Source of the DNA: Chryseobacterium sp. OV279
GTDB lineage: Bacteria > Bacteroidota > Bacteroidia > Flavobacteriales > Weeksellaceae
NCBI RefSeq assembly: GCF_900128945.1
Contig: NZ_FQUD01000001.1
Span: 434,001-498,000 of the forward strand
Direction of reading: 5' to 3'
Length of the DNA: 64,000 nt
Below the pieces are notes generated by a model, which worked only from the letters and a program-made list of their open reading frames with translations, was not told the DNA's origin and ran no database searches. Of this stretch, positions 36,434-45,796 are shown piece by piece (within the stretch, counting starts at the first letter, position 1; every line of letters begins with the position of its first letter). The position numbers and the translations under genes are program-made.

Positions 36434-36469
36434 GTAACTTCCAGCCTCCCTCTTCCTTCTTCCAGCTCC
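36434..36469. repeat. dispersed purine/pyrimidine repeat, single copy
   Basis: The reverse complement contains GGAGGCTGGAAGTTACTATT, identical to part of the copy at 20384-20405. It abuts the stop codon of the minus-strand gene. Confidence 0.65.
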
Positions 36470-39292
36470 TTAATACCAACCTCTTCTTGCCGCATTGATG
36501 ACCGCACCAAGATTAAGGACCAAAGTATATCTGATGCGTTTAGCATAATCTTTAAAAGAAGGTTCAAAACCTAAGGACGACTGTATCGGGAAATAAACTT
36601 CAAGGAAATCCGGAATCACCCTTACTTTAATACCACTGTCCCAGATAAATTCTGCAGGACGGTTTTTGTTTTTATACATTCCGACATCCGCATAAACGTG
36701 AAATATCTTCCACACACTTGAATCTACATTGAAAGACGTGATCCACTGATTGACAGATCCGGGAAGAAAAGATTTAAATCCTCCGTCAGCCAAGATAAAC
36801 TGTTGAGCGAGTAACCCGCTGTTGGCACTTTCACCCAGAAGATTGTAGGAGAAAGAGTAGTTGGAAACCCTTGAAATTCCATAGTTGAACATATTATTTC
36901 GGGTCTCATTCCTTACAAAATAACCGGCAAATAATCTGACGCTCAACTTTTGTTTAGGCGCAAACTCCCATCTGTAAAATCCTTCAGCAGTTATTTTATT
37001 GAAGTCTTCCATACCCTGAGTGCTCAAACTTAAGCTTTTTTCATGGATCATCTGGCTGTCACTGTAGCCATAGCCTGCAGTCCATAGATTGTATTTACCA
37101 TAGTCTCTGTTGGCAACCATTTTTGGACTCAGATCTCTTTCCAGATAATTGTAGGAAAATCCGATACTTCTGCTGACCGTACTTCGTGGATTTTTTCTAA
37201 AGCTGAAATTCGAAAATATAGAACCTTTTCTGTAAGCCAATCCGTAATCATAATGAAAATAAGATCCTGACACTCCGAAAGTAATGCTTCTGAAAATACT
37301 TTCTGCCGGAAGAAAAGAGTAGGAGACCGCTCCTGATCCTGTCAGTTTTCCGGTTCCGGTACTGTAGGTTGGAGTAAATGAATACAGAAACTTCTGATCA
37401 AACAAAGACTGATTTTTTAAATTCACCCCCAAAAGGAATTTATCATAGGTATTATTAAAACGCACCCTTGGGCTGATGTATATTTCGTTGTATTCAGGAT
37501 TGGGAATATCCTTAATCAGCTTGAATTTTATTTTTTTAGCATTCGAAAACAGACCTTTTGCATACAGGAAGTTGTCTCTGTATTTAGATTCAGGGAAAAT
37601 ATAGCCACTGTTCAGCGTTACTTTATGAATATCTTCTGAAGCAGGAAGAGCGAAATTTGTAATTCTTTCGTCTTGTTCCGTTTCTATCCAGTAAGATTTT
37701 TTCTCACCTTCACTAGTCTTGGTTTCCAGCTTTACAGGAATCGGAGAATCTGTATTTTTTGCGATTTTAATATTGAGAGAATCCTCTTCTTTTCTGACAG
37801 TTCTCAGCCTGAAGTTAACCCTGTTTTTTTGTTTTAAGAAATCTGAGAGATACGTTGATGTTTTATCTTTTTCAGCCAACTCCTTTAGAAACTCTTCGGG
37901 ATTGATCTTCTTGTCTGTATTTTTGGCGATATAATCTTTTAATATGCTGTTGAAATGATCATACCCCATTTTTTCTGCGGTATAATTGAAAAGACTTCCC
38001 GTTTCAAAACTGCTGACCGCCATATGATTAAAATTACTCAAAACCGTGAATTTTTCACTGATCTTCTGATCAAGGTTCTGAGACATGATGTATTGATACG
38101 ATAATCCGTAACGGTCGATCAATTTAACCTGAGACGCATGGAAGAGTTTCAGAGGTTTTACTCCAAAAATTTTTGTTTCCGGAAGATTACCCAATAATTT
38201 GGTGTCTTTGTAAAACTTTTGAAGATACTGGATTTCTAGATATGATTTTAAACCGTTTTTAAACCAGTGATGCTCCAGTTTATCCGCGATAATACTTTCG
38301 TCAAGAATTTTTTTGGTGATGATTCCGAAATAATCGAGGTCTGTTTTTTCAGCATCATTGAACAGCTGAAATCTGAATTTCCAGAAAGCAATGTCATTAT
38401 TTCCAAAAAAGTCTTCCGAAGACCTGAATTTATCAGATATAAAGAGATTTTTCGGAAGGAAACCGATCTTCTCTTTAATGAACTTTAAATGCAAAGGAAG
38501 GTAAAATTCAAGGTTCTGCTTTTCTTCCGGCTTCAGATTATAACCGAACTTGATTTCCATATCCGATCCATCCACATTAATTTTTATGGAAGGAAGCCCG
38601 TTCTGTGCAATCACAAATTCAGGATCAGAATCAAGATAACCCTTAAATGAATTCATCTGAACCTGTGGGAGATTCCCTTCGATAAAACTGTTGGGAGGAA
38701 GATCGAAATTAACGGTCCAGAAAGTATTGAAACTTACGGACTCTTCAATATCATGATAATTTCTTTTGGAAATATTGTCCGGATCAAAATGATCCGGAAC
38801 AATAAAGAAATATTTTAAGGCTGTCATTGTATCAGCTGTCCCGTAACCTGTAAATTTCTTATCAGGAAGAGACATACTGTAATGAAGCTGTAAGGTAATA
38901 CTTTCACCAGGCTTTAAAGCTTCTGTCAAAGGAAGAAAAAGATTTTCATCCGTCTTGGAACTTACTGGAACTGGCTGCTGTGCTGAATTTTTGATTTCTA
39001 AATCCAGAAGCTTACCCAGTTGTTCAGGTTTTGCAAAATGAAGGTCACTGCTGCGGTCTTCCAGTTTTCTGTAAACCAGAGAGGTTCCTTTTTTGTTATA
39101 AGCAGAAACCCAATTGAGAAGTTTCACCGAATGCAGGTCTTTATCGGAATGATTGTAATACACAATTTCCTGATTGACCTCCAGCGTTTTTCTGTCGGCA
39201 GATAATTTTGCTTCAATATATATGCTGTCTTTTTGCCCAGAAACCTGTACAATTCCCCAAAACAAAACAAGGCATGTGGTGATCTTTTTCAA
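36470..39292 (-). CDS. outer-membrane protein: degenerate M1-peptidase-like domain fused to a beta-barrel
   Basis: The 940-residue protein has a signal peptide (CLVLFWGIVQVSGQ). Residues about 22-480 follow the M1 aminopeptidase plan: an N-terminal beta domain with SADRKTLEVNQEIVYYNHSDKDL, then a gluzincin-like domain. The HExxH zinc motif is not found. The place where M1 enzymes have H-x18-WLNEGFATYLE shows LEHHWFKNGLKSYLEIQYL, with the metal-binding glutamate replaced by Asn. Residues about 600-940 form a series of amphipathic strands (FTPTYSTGTGKLTGSG..., KIFHVYADVGMYKNKN) ending in an aromatic. It is therefore a predicted inactive, pseudo-peptidase barrel. Annotators could call it an M1 aminopeptidase by homology. 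Confidence 0.7.
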   Translation of the reverse strand: MKKITTCLVLFWGIVQVSGQKDSIYIEAKLSADRKTLEVNQEIVYYNHSDKDLHSVKLLNWVSAYNKKGTSLVYRKLEDRSSDLHFAKPEQLGKLLDLEIKNSAQQPVPVSSKTDENLFLPLTEALKPGESITLQLHYSMSLPDKKFTGYGTADTMTALKYFFIVPDHFDPDNISKRNYHDIEESVSFNTFWTVNFDLPPNSFIEGNLPQVQMNSFKGYLDSDPEFVIAQNGLPSIKINVDGSDMEIKFGYNLKPEEKQNLEFYLPLHLKFIKEKIGFLPKNLFISDKFRSSEDFFGNNDIAFWKFRFQLFNDAEKTDLDYFGIITKKILDESIIADKLEHHWFKNGLKSYLEIQYLQKFYKDTKLLGNLPETKIFGVKPLKLFHASQVKLIDRYGLSYQYIMSQNLDQKISEKFTVLSNFNHMAVSSFETGSLFNYTAEKMGYDHFNSILKDYIAKNTDKKINPEEFLKELAEKDKTSTYLSDFLKQKNRVNFRLRTVRKEEDSLNIKIAKNTDSPIPVKLETKTSEGEKKSYWIETEQDERITNFALPASEDIHKVTLNSGYIFPESKYRDNFLYAKGLFSNAKKIKFKLIKDIPNPEYNEIYISPRVRFNNTYDKFLLGVNLKNQSLFDQKFLYSFTPTYSTGTGKLTGSGAVSYSFLPAESIFRSITFGVSGSYFHYDYGLAYRKGSIFSNFSFRKNPRSTVSRSIGFSYNYLERDLSPKMVANRDYGKYNLWTAGYGYSDSQMIHEKSLSLSTQGMEDFNKITAEGFYRWEFAPKQKLSVRLFAGYFVRNETRNNMFNYGISRVSNYSFSYNLLGESANSGLLAQQFILADGGFKSFLPGSVNQWITSFNVDSSVWKIFHVYADVGMYKNKNRPAEFIWDSGIKVRVIPDFLEVYFPIQSSLGFEPSFKDYAKRIRYTLVLNLGAVINAARRGWY

Positions 39293-39346
39293 TATCCTGT
39301 GATAAAGCCCAAATATAAACTTATTTTGAATATATTCAACAGCGTT

Positions 39347-40726
39347 TTAGCCCTGGATGGTATTTTTTTGCAAAGAATTAACATAAGCGTTCCAGCCCTC
39401 GTTTTTATACGTGACAGCAGCAGTTTCTGGATCGTCAGACTTATAAATTCCTCTGCCTACGATGATGAAATCAGAGTGAAGCATTTTGAAGACATGGTCA
39501 GGAGTATTATACTGTTGTCCTTTTCCGTCTCCTGAATCTGCAAGATTAACACCCGGAGTGAAAAGAAGGAGTTCTTCAGGAATCTGATTCTGAGATACCC
39601 CACCGATTACATTTGGATGTGATAATGCCACTTTAAGAGCCTCTTCACGGTAATTTGCTGTAGTCAGTGCTCCTTTGGAAGACATTCCTACAATAGCTAC
39701 AACCCCTACATTTTTAAAGCAGTCCAGAGATTCAAATCCTCCGATCACCTGTGAGGTCACGAAATCTGCCCAGTCTGTAATTTTAAATACACCGCTGGTG
39801 AACTGAAGTTCCTGCGTGTTGCCAATATCTGCAAATTTTCTGTCCTCCATCAGTAAGAACTGGTGTTTTTCAGCTAATGCTTTTAACGGAAGAATTGTTT
39901 TTTCGTAGTCAAAATCTGAAATGATGTCAATATGCGTTTTCAATGCAATCACATGAGGACCTACTTTTTCGGCAAGAGCAAGTAATTCCTGTGTAGTGGT
40001 AACATCAGCCGATGCAATCAGGTTTGATTTTTTAGCTAAAGCGGTTTCAAGTAACTTTTTGGATACAGAATGCTGTGCGTGCGCGAGTTTCTGCTCGTAA
40101 GAACTTCTTGTCTTTTCTTCAAACTGAATATGGTTTCCCTGTAAGAAATCCTGAATTCTTTTTACCTCTTCATCAGACAGTTCCCCAGTTTCCTGAAGAA
40201 TCGTACAAACTTCTGAAATATTGAAAAGCGTGTGAACTCTGTAGCCTTTGTTTTCCAGTAACTGTTTTCCGCCTTGCTCTCTGTCAAGAACCACCACGAT
40301 GTCAGCTACTTTCAGATCTTCTTGTTCTACCTCGGCAATGGTCTCTACAAGAGATTTTCCGGAAGTGATCACATCCTCTACCAAAAGACAGTTCTGTCCT
40401 TTCTGATAAATTCCTTCGATCAGTTTTTTCGTTCCGTAGTTTTTAGCCTCTTTTCTTTTAATAATTAATGGAATGTAGCTTTCCAAAGACATAGCAGTAG
40501 CCATCGGAAGCGCCGCATAAGGCACCCCGCAGATTAAATCAAAATTATCCAGTGGAAGCATTTCCAACAGATAATTAGCCAGATTTTTTAAAATTTTAGG
40601 GTCTGAAGCCAAAGGTCTCAGGTCTACATAGAACGGACTTTCGATGCCGCTTTTCAAGGTAAACCTTCCGAATTTGATGATGCCCAGCTTGTAGCACTCT
40701 AAGAAAAATTCTTTTTTACTTTCCAT
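39347..40726 (-). CDS. pyrE-pyrF: bifunctional orotate phosphoribosyltransferase / OMP decarboxylase (UMP synthase)
   Basis: The 459-residue fusion catalyses the last two steps of UMP synthesis. The N-terminal OPRT (1-~200) has FTLKSG, the PRPP loop VEDVITSGKS (116-124) and KRKEAKNYG. The C-terminal ODC (about 225-455) has Lys263 in ALKTHID, the catalytic EDRKFADIGNT (Asp295, Lys297, Asp300), TPGVNL and the phosphate-binding VGRGIY. The domain order and the EDRKFADIGNT sequence match eukaryotic UMP synthase more closely than the usual short bacterial PyrF (DxKxxDIP). It appears to be a single transcription unit. Confidence 0.93.
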   Translation of the reverse strand: MESKKEFFLECYKLGIIKFGRFTLKSGIESPFYVDLRPLASDPKILKNLANYLLEMLPLDNFDLICGVPYAALPMATAMSLESYIPLIIKRKEAKNYGTKKLIEGIYQKGQNCLLVEDVITSGKSLVETIAEVEQEDLKVADIVVVLDREQGGKQLLENKGYRVHTLFNISEVCTILQETGELSDEEVKRIQDFLQGNHIQFEEKTRSSYEQKLAHAQHSVSKKLLETALAKKSNLIASADVTTTQELLALAEKVGPHVIALKTHIDIISDFDYEKTILPLKALAEKHQFLLMEDRKFADIGNTQELQFTSGVFKITDWADFVTSQVIGGFESLDCFKNVGVVAIVGMSSKGALTTANYREEALKVALSHPNVIGGVSQNQIPEELLLFTPGVNLADSGDGKGQQYNTPDHVFKMLHSDFIIVGRGIYKSDDPETAAVTYKNEGWNAYVNSLQKNTIQG

Positions 40727-40796
40727 TATTTTTTATTAGATACTGCAAATTTAATGATTTGAAATAAGGCTTAAAAATTTATCCGTCATTTGTCAA

Positions 40797-40830
40797 TAAA
40801 AAACCACCCTGAAATGTTTCAGGATGGGTG
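40797..40830 (-). terminator. terminator for the DUF1232 gene
   Basis: On the minus strand CCTGAAA-CA-TTTCAGG extends through a G/C-rich base and is followed by T6. Confidence 0.7.
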
Positions 40831-40850
40831 AAGAATATTTCTGTAAATTA

Positions 40851-41192
40851 TTATTTTACAATTTCTGCGTCGATAACTTTTGTTCCGTTCAGCCTCTGTT
40901 CAGCTTCCCACAGTAAGAATTTGTCCACTTCTTTGATCAGCTTTGGAATCGTAAGCGATAATACTGCTAAGTCATCCATAACACCCAATACAGGCACCGC
41001 AAATTCAGGAAGAAGGTCAATAGGGGAGATCACGTATAAAAGTCCCAGAAGCGGAAGGATAATGTCAATGGATCTCATTGGATATTCTCCTTTTCTCCAT
41101 AGTTTTACCATTCTGAATATATCAGGGATTTTCTTTACGAAACCTTTGTGGCTGATGGCTTCTTTTGCAAGATTCAATTTTGAATATTTCAT
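40851..41192 (-). CDS. DUF1232 (YkvA-like) membrane protein
   Basis: The 113-residue protein has the DUF1232 core: a hydrophobic stretch (IILPLLGLLYVISPIDLLPEFAVPVLGVMDDLAVL) containing the signature YxxSPIDLLPE and DD. An amphipathic helix region precedes it and a charged C-terminus follows. The function of this family is not established. It lies 84 bp downstream of the TlpA gene on the same strand. Confidence 0.88.
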   Translation of the reverse strand: MKYSKLNLAKEAISHKGFVKKIPDIFRMVKLWRKGEYPMRSIDIILPLLGLLYVISPIDLLPEFAVPVLGVMDDLAVLSLTIPKLIKEVDKFLLWEAEQRLNGTKVIDAEIVK

Positions 41193-41276
41193 TTTGTGTT
41201 TAGTTTTAATAAATTTTTCAACACAGTAAATTTCGCAAATTTTATACCAATAAACTATAAAATTTAGTTAAATAAA

Positions 41277-41816
41277 TTACTTGATGATATTATCAATGAA
41301 CTGATGCACAGTCTCTGTGTTCCAATCTCTGTAGGCATCCTCCTTAATGATGATCCTTCCATGCTGATCGATAAGAAACGTGGTAGGAAATACTTTCGGA
41401 AGTATTTTTTCGGAGATAGGACTTTGAGCAATATAGACAGGAACGTTGTAATTATTTTCCTTTAAAAACTTTACGACCGCCTCTTCCTTATCATTCATCG
41501 CAATAAGCACAAAATCTACATTCCCTTTTCTTGTATCATATAATTTCTGAATGGTAGGCCACTCTTTTCTACACGGTGGACACCATGTTCCCCAGAAATT
41601 CAGGAAAACAGGTTTGTTTTTAAAAGCTTTAAGATTCGTACTCGGTACATTGATTCCTTTCAGCTCAACATCATAATCCTCTTCACTTACATGCACGGCA
41701 TTTTCAATCGTAGCGATCGGGAAAAACTGATCTCTCAGATATTCCTTTAGTCCCGGGACAAAAGCTACCACCCCAATGATGATGATAAGGACAATATAAA
41801 TGATATTCTTTTTCAT
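41277..41816 (-). CDS. TlpA-like thioredoxin-family protein
   Basis: The 179-residue protein has an N-terminal membrane anchor (IIYIVLIIIIGVVAFVPGL) and a periplasmic thioredoxin fold. The active site WGTWCPPCRKEW has both cysteines of CPPC, with KVFPTTFLIDQHGRII as the cis-Pro region. It probably reduces periplasmic disulfides, in the manner of TlpA/ResA. It lies 48 bp downstream of a second thioredoxin-fold gene, in the aroC cluster. Confidence 0.9.
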   Translation of the reverse strand: MKKNIIYIVLIIIIGVVAFVPGLKEYLRDQFFPIATIENAVHVSEEDYDVELKGINVPSTNLKAFKNKPVFLNFWGTWCPPCRKEWPTIQKLYDTRKGNVDFVLIAMNDKEEAVVKFLKENNYNVPVYIAQSPISEKILPKVFPTTFLIDQHGRIIIKEDAYRDWNTETVHQFIDNIIK

Positions 41817-41864
41817 GCGTTGATCTTTACTGTTATTTTAAGCCGTATGGAATTCAATCTTGTA

Positions 41865-42428
41865 TTATAATAATTCTAAAATTTCCTGAACTGCATCCTT
41901 GCCTCTGTTTTTGGCATAATACAATTGAAGATCGTTGTAAAAATTATCTTTCGGGTAAGCTTCCGGATCTGCCTTATGCTTCATTAAAAGTTCGTATCCG
42001 TATTTTGGACGCGGTCCCCAAGAATTTTTCACATTGAAATCCTTGTCAAGGATGATCACTTTCGGGATAGATTCCGTACCGTTGGTCATAAACTGGCCAA
42101 TCAGGCTTTTATCACTGTCTCTCAGGAAAATTTTCACCTCATTGTGTCCCTTAAAAAAAGTAACAAGAGCAGGAACCGTAGCACTGGCATCGCCGCACCA
42201 CGCTTCTGAAATGATGAGAATCTTTCCGTCAAAATTTTTGGCAGCTAATTCTTTTAACTGTTCTTCATCCGGAACATACTTTTTAAGTGTCCGGTCCATT
42301 CTCTGAAGTCCCAGTTCGTAATATTGTTTGTATTCAATTTCTTGTTGAGTGGAAGGATTTTCCAGTCTTTCTCTTCCGATGCGGATATATTCTTCAAAAG
42401 AAATACCCTGATCCCAGTAATTTTTCAT
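41865..42428 (-). CDS. thioredoxin-family protein with single-Cys active site
   Basis: The 187-residue cytoplasmic protein has a helical N-terminus (about 1-65) and then a thioredoxin fold. The active-site region reads ISEAWCGDASATVPAL, with only one Cys (WCGDAS rather than WCxxC), and the cis-Pro region is ESIPKVIILDKDF. It therefore cannot form the usual intramolecular disulfide and may act as a monothiol or scaffold. It starts 15 bp after the aroC stop, so it is very likely co-transcribed. Confidence 0.85.
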   Translation of the reverse strand: MKNYWDQGISFEEYIRIGRERLENPSTQQEIEYKQYYELGLQRMDRTLKKYVPDEEQLKELAAKNFDGKILIISEAWCGDASATVPALVTFFKGHNEVKIFLRDSDKSLIGQFMTNGTESIPKVIILDKDFNVKNSWGPRPKYGYELLMKHKADPEAYPKDNFYNDLQLYYAKNRGKDAVQEILELL

Positions 42429-42443
42429 TACTAAACTTATGTA

Positions 42444-43514
42444 TTAAAAATTATTAATATTTCTTGTTTTGTTGATCAAAAACAGATCTGCCAACACAAA
42501 TGCAGCTATGCTTTCCACAACAGGGACTGCTCTTGGCACTACACATGGATCATGACGTCCTTTTCCTTCTACGGTCACAGGATTTCCATATCTGTCTACA
42601 CTGTCCTGAGGTCTTAAAATAGTAGCCACTGGTTTGAATGCTGCACGGAAATAAATATCCATTCCGTTGGAAATACCTCCCTGGATTCCTCCTGAAAGAT
42701 TGGATTTTGTTGTGAAATCGGTATTGAAAGCATCATTGTGCTCCTTTCCGGTCATTTTTGCTCCGCAGAAACCACTTCCGTATTCAAAACCTTTGCAGGC
42801 ATTGATATTCAGCATTGCTTTGCCCAATTCAGCCTGAAGCTTAGAGAAAATAGGTTCTCCAATGCCAACAGGGACGTTTTTGATTACACACGTCACCGTA
42901 CCACCGATTGTATTACCTTCTTTTTTGATTTCTTTGATCCTTTCGATCATTCTTTCTGCAGTTTCAGCATCAGGACAACGTACATCATTGCTTTCCGTTT
43001 TGGAAAAGTCCAGTGCCTGATAAGGTTTTTCACAGAAAATATCGCCTACGGACGAAACATATGCATTGATCTCGATGCCTGACAAAAGCTGTTTAGCCAA
43101 AGCGCCGGCAACGACCCAGTTGATGGTTTCTCTTGCTGAAGATTTTCCTCCTCCGCGATAATCTCTTATTCCAAATTTCTGGTCATACGTGAAATCTGCA
43201 TGACTCGGACGATACGAATCTGCAATATGATCATAGTCCTTAGACTTCTGATTTTCATTTTCTATAATAAAACCGATTGGGGTACCCGTAGTTTTTCCCT
43301 CAAAGATTCCGGAAAGGAACTTTACCGTGTCGCTTTCTTTCCTTTGAGTGACTATTGCAGACTGGCCCGGTTTTCTACGATCCAATTCATATTGAATTTT
43401 ATCGAAATCTACCGTTAATCCTGCCGGAAAATTATTGATGATACCGCCGTAAGCCACGCCGTGACTTTCTCCAAATGTTGTAAGACTGAGAAGATTACCT
43501 AATGTGTTGAACAT
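42444..43514 (-). CDS. aroC: chorismate synthase
   Basis: The 356-residue FMN-dependent enzyme converts EPSP to chorismate, the last step of the shikimate pathway. Diagnostic motifs are FGESHG near residue 15, [45 protein letters not shown], and [13 protein letters not shown] with the FMN loop. The C-terminal [15 protein letters not shown] is complete. It is the first gene of a minus-strand group with two thioredoxin-fold genes. Confidence 0.97.
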   Translation of the reverse strand: MFNTLGNLLSLTTFGESHGVAYGGIINNFPAGLTVDFDKIQYELDRRKPGQSAIVTQRKESDTVKFLSGIFEGKTTGTPIGFIIENENQKSKDYDHIADSYRPSHADFTYDQKFGIRDYRGGGKSSARETINWVVAGALAKQLLSGIEINAYVSSVGDIFCEKPYQALDFSKTESNDVRCPDAETAERMIERIKEIKKEGNTIGGTVTCVIKNVPVGIGEPIFSKLQAELGKAMLNINACKGFEYGSGFCGAKMTGKEHNDAFNTDFTTKSNLSGGIQGGISNGMDIYFRAAFKPVATILRPQDSVDRYGNPVTVEGKGRHDPCVVPRAVPVVESIAAFVLADLFLINKTRNINNF

Positions 43515-43564
43515 GATACAAAATTACCTATTTTTCTTCAGATATTAAAGTTTCTGGATTTGTT

Positions 43565-45223
43565 CTATTTATCAGTGTTTTTGATACTATTAATAACGTT
43601 CTCCAATTCCTTTTTTTCCTTTGCGGTGAGCTTTTTCCAGATCAACCCTTTTTTGATGTTTTTTTCGTCAATGTATTGTGGGAAAATTCCTGATTGCACA
43701 TCATCAAGAATATATCCGGATGAAATGGCAGGAAGCGGTGTGTCAAAATTAAAAGGATAATCTTTTGATATATTGAACTTTAAATTTCCAGTCCGGAACG
43801 TTTCAAATTTGTTGTAATGATAAGTTGAAGGTTTGTAAAGCTGCTCTTTTTTGAATCCGGCCATGAAATTTCCGGGCTTAAAACTTGGAATATACTGGCG
43901 GATAAAGTTGGGAAAGCTCAAAACTCCGATCACCATAAAACTTAATGCAGAGAAAAAGACAAGTGAATTTCTTTTGCTTAACTGAATGAACAGGATAAAA
44001 AATATGACAAAAAACACATCGATAAAAAATCGGTATTGAGCAGAAAAAGCCAATACCAGTATACTTTTTATTAACAGAGAAATACAGATCAGTGTGATGA
44101 TTTTTTTCTTTTTAAGGATAGCGAAAACAGAAAACAGTGCTAAACTGAGGATGAAAATAATATTGATCTTTGATTTAATTCCTTCCAGCGAAAACCAGTT
44201 TCTGACCGCGTCGTAAGAAGAAAATTTTTGAATTTCCTCATAGGTATACTGCATATCATAGGTTTTCTGAATGGCATATTGAGAGGAGATTTTTAAAACC
44301 TCAGGATTAGGCTTCCAGCTGAATCCGAGATCGCCTAATGCAACAGGGAATACAGGATATCCGAAAGTCCAAATGTTTTTAATAAAGAATAATAGAAGGA
44401 TGAGAATCCCGAAGATGAAATGTTTATAATTAGGTTTAAAGATAAATACAGAGCAAAGAAAAGTGAATACAGGAAGCCAGATCATCGTAGGCTTTATAGA
44501 AAAAATAAAAACAGAATAAGCGAACAAAAGACCAATGTTTTTATTTCCTTTTATAATTTCATTTAAAATAATTAATGATAATGTGATCACCGGAAGATCA
44601 GGACTGGGAGACTGTGAAAAAAGTAATAAGACCGGAATAAAACAAAGCTGTATCCAACTTTTTCTTTCAAAAATGTAAAGGGTGTAGATGATCAGAAGAA
44701 TAGCATTCATCCTTAAAAAAGGATCTGAAAAGTTGGAAAATCCTGCCTGAAAAATATGCCATACAGACATCTGCCCCAACGTAAGATCCAGATTGGAAAT
44801 CCCTTTGATTAGGCCAAATTCTGTGAGCCATTTGATCGTAGGAACATAATAGCCAAAATGATCCAATATATAAGGATAAAAGGAACCGGTGTATAAAATG
44901 ATCAGTGAAATTCCTCCAATCAGAAAAATGTCTTTTCTGGAGAATTTATAAAATTCAATATAGAGTTTCCTGATGAAGAAAAATAAAATCCCCGCTAATA
45001 CAAAAGGAATTTCTACATATATAGTCATAGGAATAAAAAAGGCGAGAACGGTCCAGGTCAGACTGAGTCCTAAAATCCCTGTTACAACATTTCCTGAAAT
45101 CCCATTCAATAAAGAACCCGTAAATCTTTCCATGATTTTTCCCCAGCCTGCGAGGACCGGGAGAATGAGTACCGTAGAAAGTAAAAGTAATATCATAAAA
45201 AAAGATTGCCTAAAAATAAGCAA
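43565..45223 (-). CDS. polytopic membrane protein, possible glycosyltransferase-like
   Basis: The 552-residue protein has about a dozen hydrophobic segments. There is a periplasmic-looking C-terminal tail of about 130 residues after residue 420, with few motifs. The layout, with early paired acidic residues and a long C-terminal loop, resembles GT-C/ArnT-type membrane glycosyltransferases or LIC_10190-type proteins, but no catalytic DD/DE pair is assured. An ATG at 45196 (MILLLLSTVL) is an equally good start. No operon partner is obvious. Confidence 0.6.
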   Translation of the reverse strand: MLIFRQSFFMILLLLSTVLILPVLAGWGKIMERFTGSLLNGISGNVVTGILGLSLTWTVLAFFIPMTIYVEIPFVLAGILFFFIRKLYIEFYKFSRKDIFLIGGISLIILYTGSFYPYILDHFGYYVPTIKWLTEFGLIKGISNLDLTLGQMSVWHIFQAGFSNFSDPFLRMNAILLIIYTLYIFERKSWIQLCFIPVLLLFSQSPSPDLPVITLSLIILNEIIKGNKNIGLLFAYSVFIFSIKPTMIWLPVFTFLCSVFIFKPNYKHFIFGILILLLFFIKNIWTFGYPVFPVALGDLGFSWKPNPEVLKISSQYAIQKTYDMQYTYEEIQKFSSYDAVRNWFSLEGIKSKINIIFILSLALFSVFAILKKKKIITLICISLLIKSILVLAFSAQYRFFIDVFFVIFFILFIQLSKRNSLVFFSALSFMVIGVLSFPNFIRQYIPSFKPGNFMAGFKKEQLYKPSTYHYNKFETFRTGNLKFNISKDYPFNFDTPLPAISSGYILDDVQSGIFPQYIDEKNIKKGLIWKKLTAKEKKELENVINSIKNTDK

Positions 45224-45247
45224 TCTTTAAATGTTATCGTGAAAATA

Positions 45248-45796
45248 TTAATTACGCGGTTGTACCCGTCCGTCTTTTCTGTCTCCGGCCCTACCGATTG
45301 TATAACCGGTTGCACCACCAACGACACCGCCAATCACGGCTCCAAGACCTCTGTTTTTCTTAGCAACAATGGCTCCTACAGCGGCACCACCTACGGCACC
45401 GATTGCGGTTCCTTTAGCGGCTTTACTCCATCCTTTTTTCTTTTGGGTGGTTCCCTGTGAAGAACTGTTTCCGTTATCTGCATAAGTACCGCCTCCTGAA
45501 TTGGAGTTGGATCCTCTGTCTCTATATACTGTTTTCGTTTCTCTTATGATCTGAGGTTTTGAATTGGCTGCAGCTGCCTGAGATTTTTTACTTTCTGAGA
45601 TACTGTCTACCTTTTTCTGTGCCTCGTACACTAGTTTTTCTTTCTCAATGGCCAGCTTTTGTTTTTCTATATCAAGCTGTCTTGCCTGAAATTCAAGTTT
45701 CTGCTCTTCAAGAGATTTTTCAGCTGTCCTATCGTCTTTCTTACAGGCTGTCAGTAAAAAAACTGATAAAATACCTGTTAATACTATCTTTCTCAT
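45248..45796 (-). CDS. lipoprotein with coiled coil and glycine zipper
   Basis: The 182-residue protein has a lipobox (FLLTAC, Cys18). A charged helical coiled-coil region follows (KSLEEQKLEFQARQLDIEKQKLAIEKEKLVYEAQ, about 28-65), then a Ser/Asn/Gly linker, and finally a glycine-zipper domain (TAIGAVGGAAVGAIVAKKNRGLGAVIGGVVGGATGYTIG). Glycine-zipper lipoproteins are usually outer-membrane or envelope-stress associated. The role is unknown. Confidence 0.8.
   Translation of the reverse strand: MRKIVLTGILSVFLLTACKKDDRTAEKSLEEQKLEFQARQLDIEKQKLAIEKEKLVYEAQKKVDSISESKKSQAAAANSKPQIIRETKTVYRDRGSNSNSGGGTYADNGNSSSQGTTQKKKGWSKAAKGTAIGAVGGAAVGAIVAKKNRGLGAVIGGVVGGATGYTIGRAGDRKDGRVQPRN

Larger units (their letters stand above)
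36067..36469. other. 403-bp intergenic region with two terminators
   Basis: The first terminator (36094-36130) closes the T9SS gene. A second independent terminator (36362-36390) has no gene in front of it, so a small transcript may lie between 36131 and 36390; no start signal or ORF was found. The right end is a TC-rich dispersed repeat. Confidence 0.5.

Noticed and set aside
36470..39292. Active M1 aminopeptidase
   Set aside because: No HExxH motif, and the third metal ligand position is Asn.
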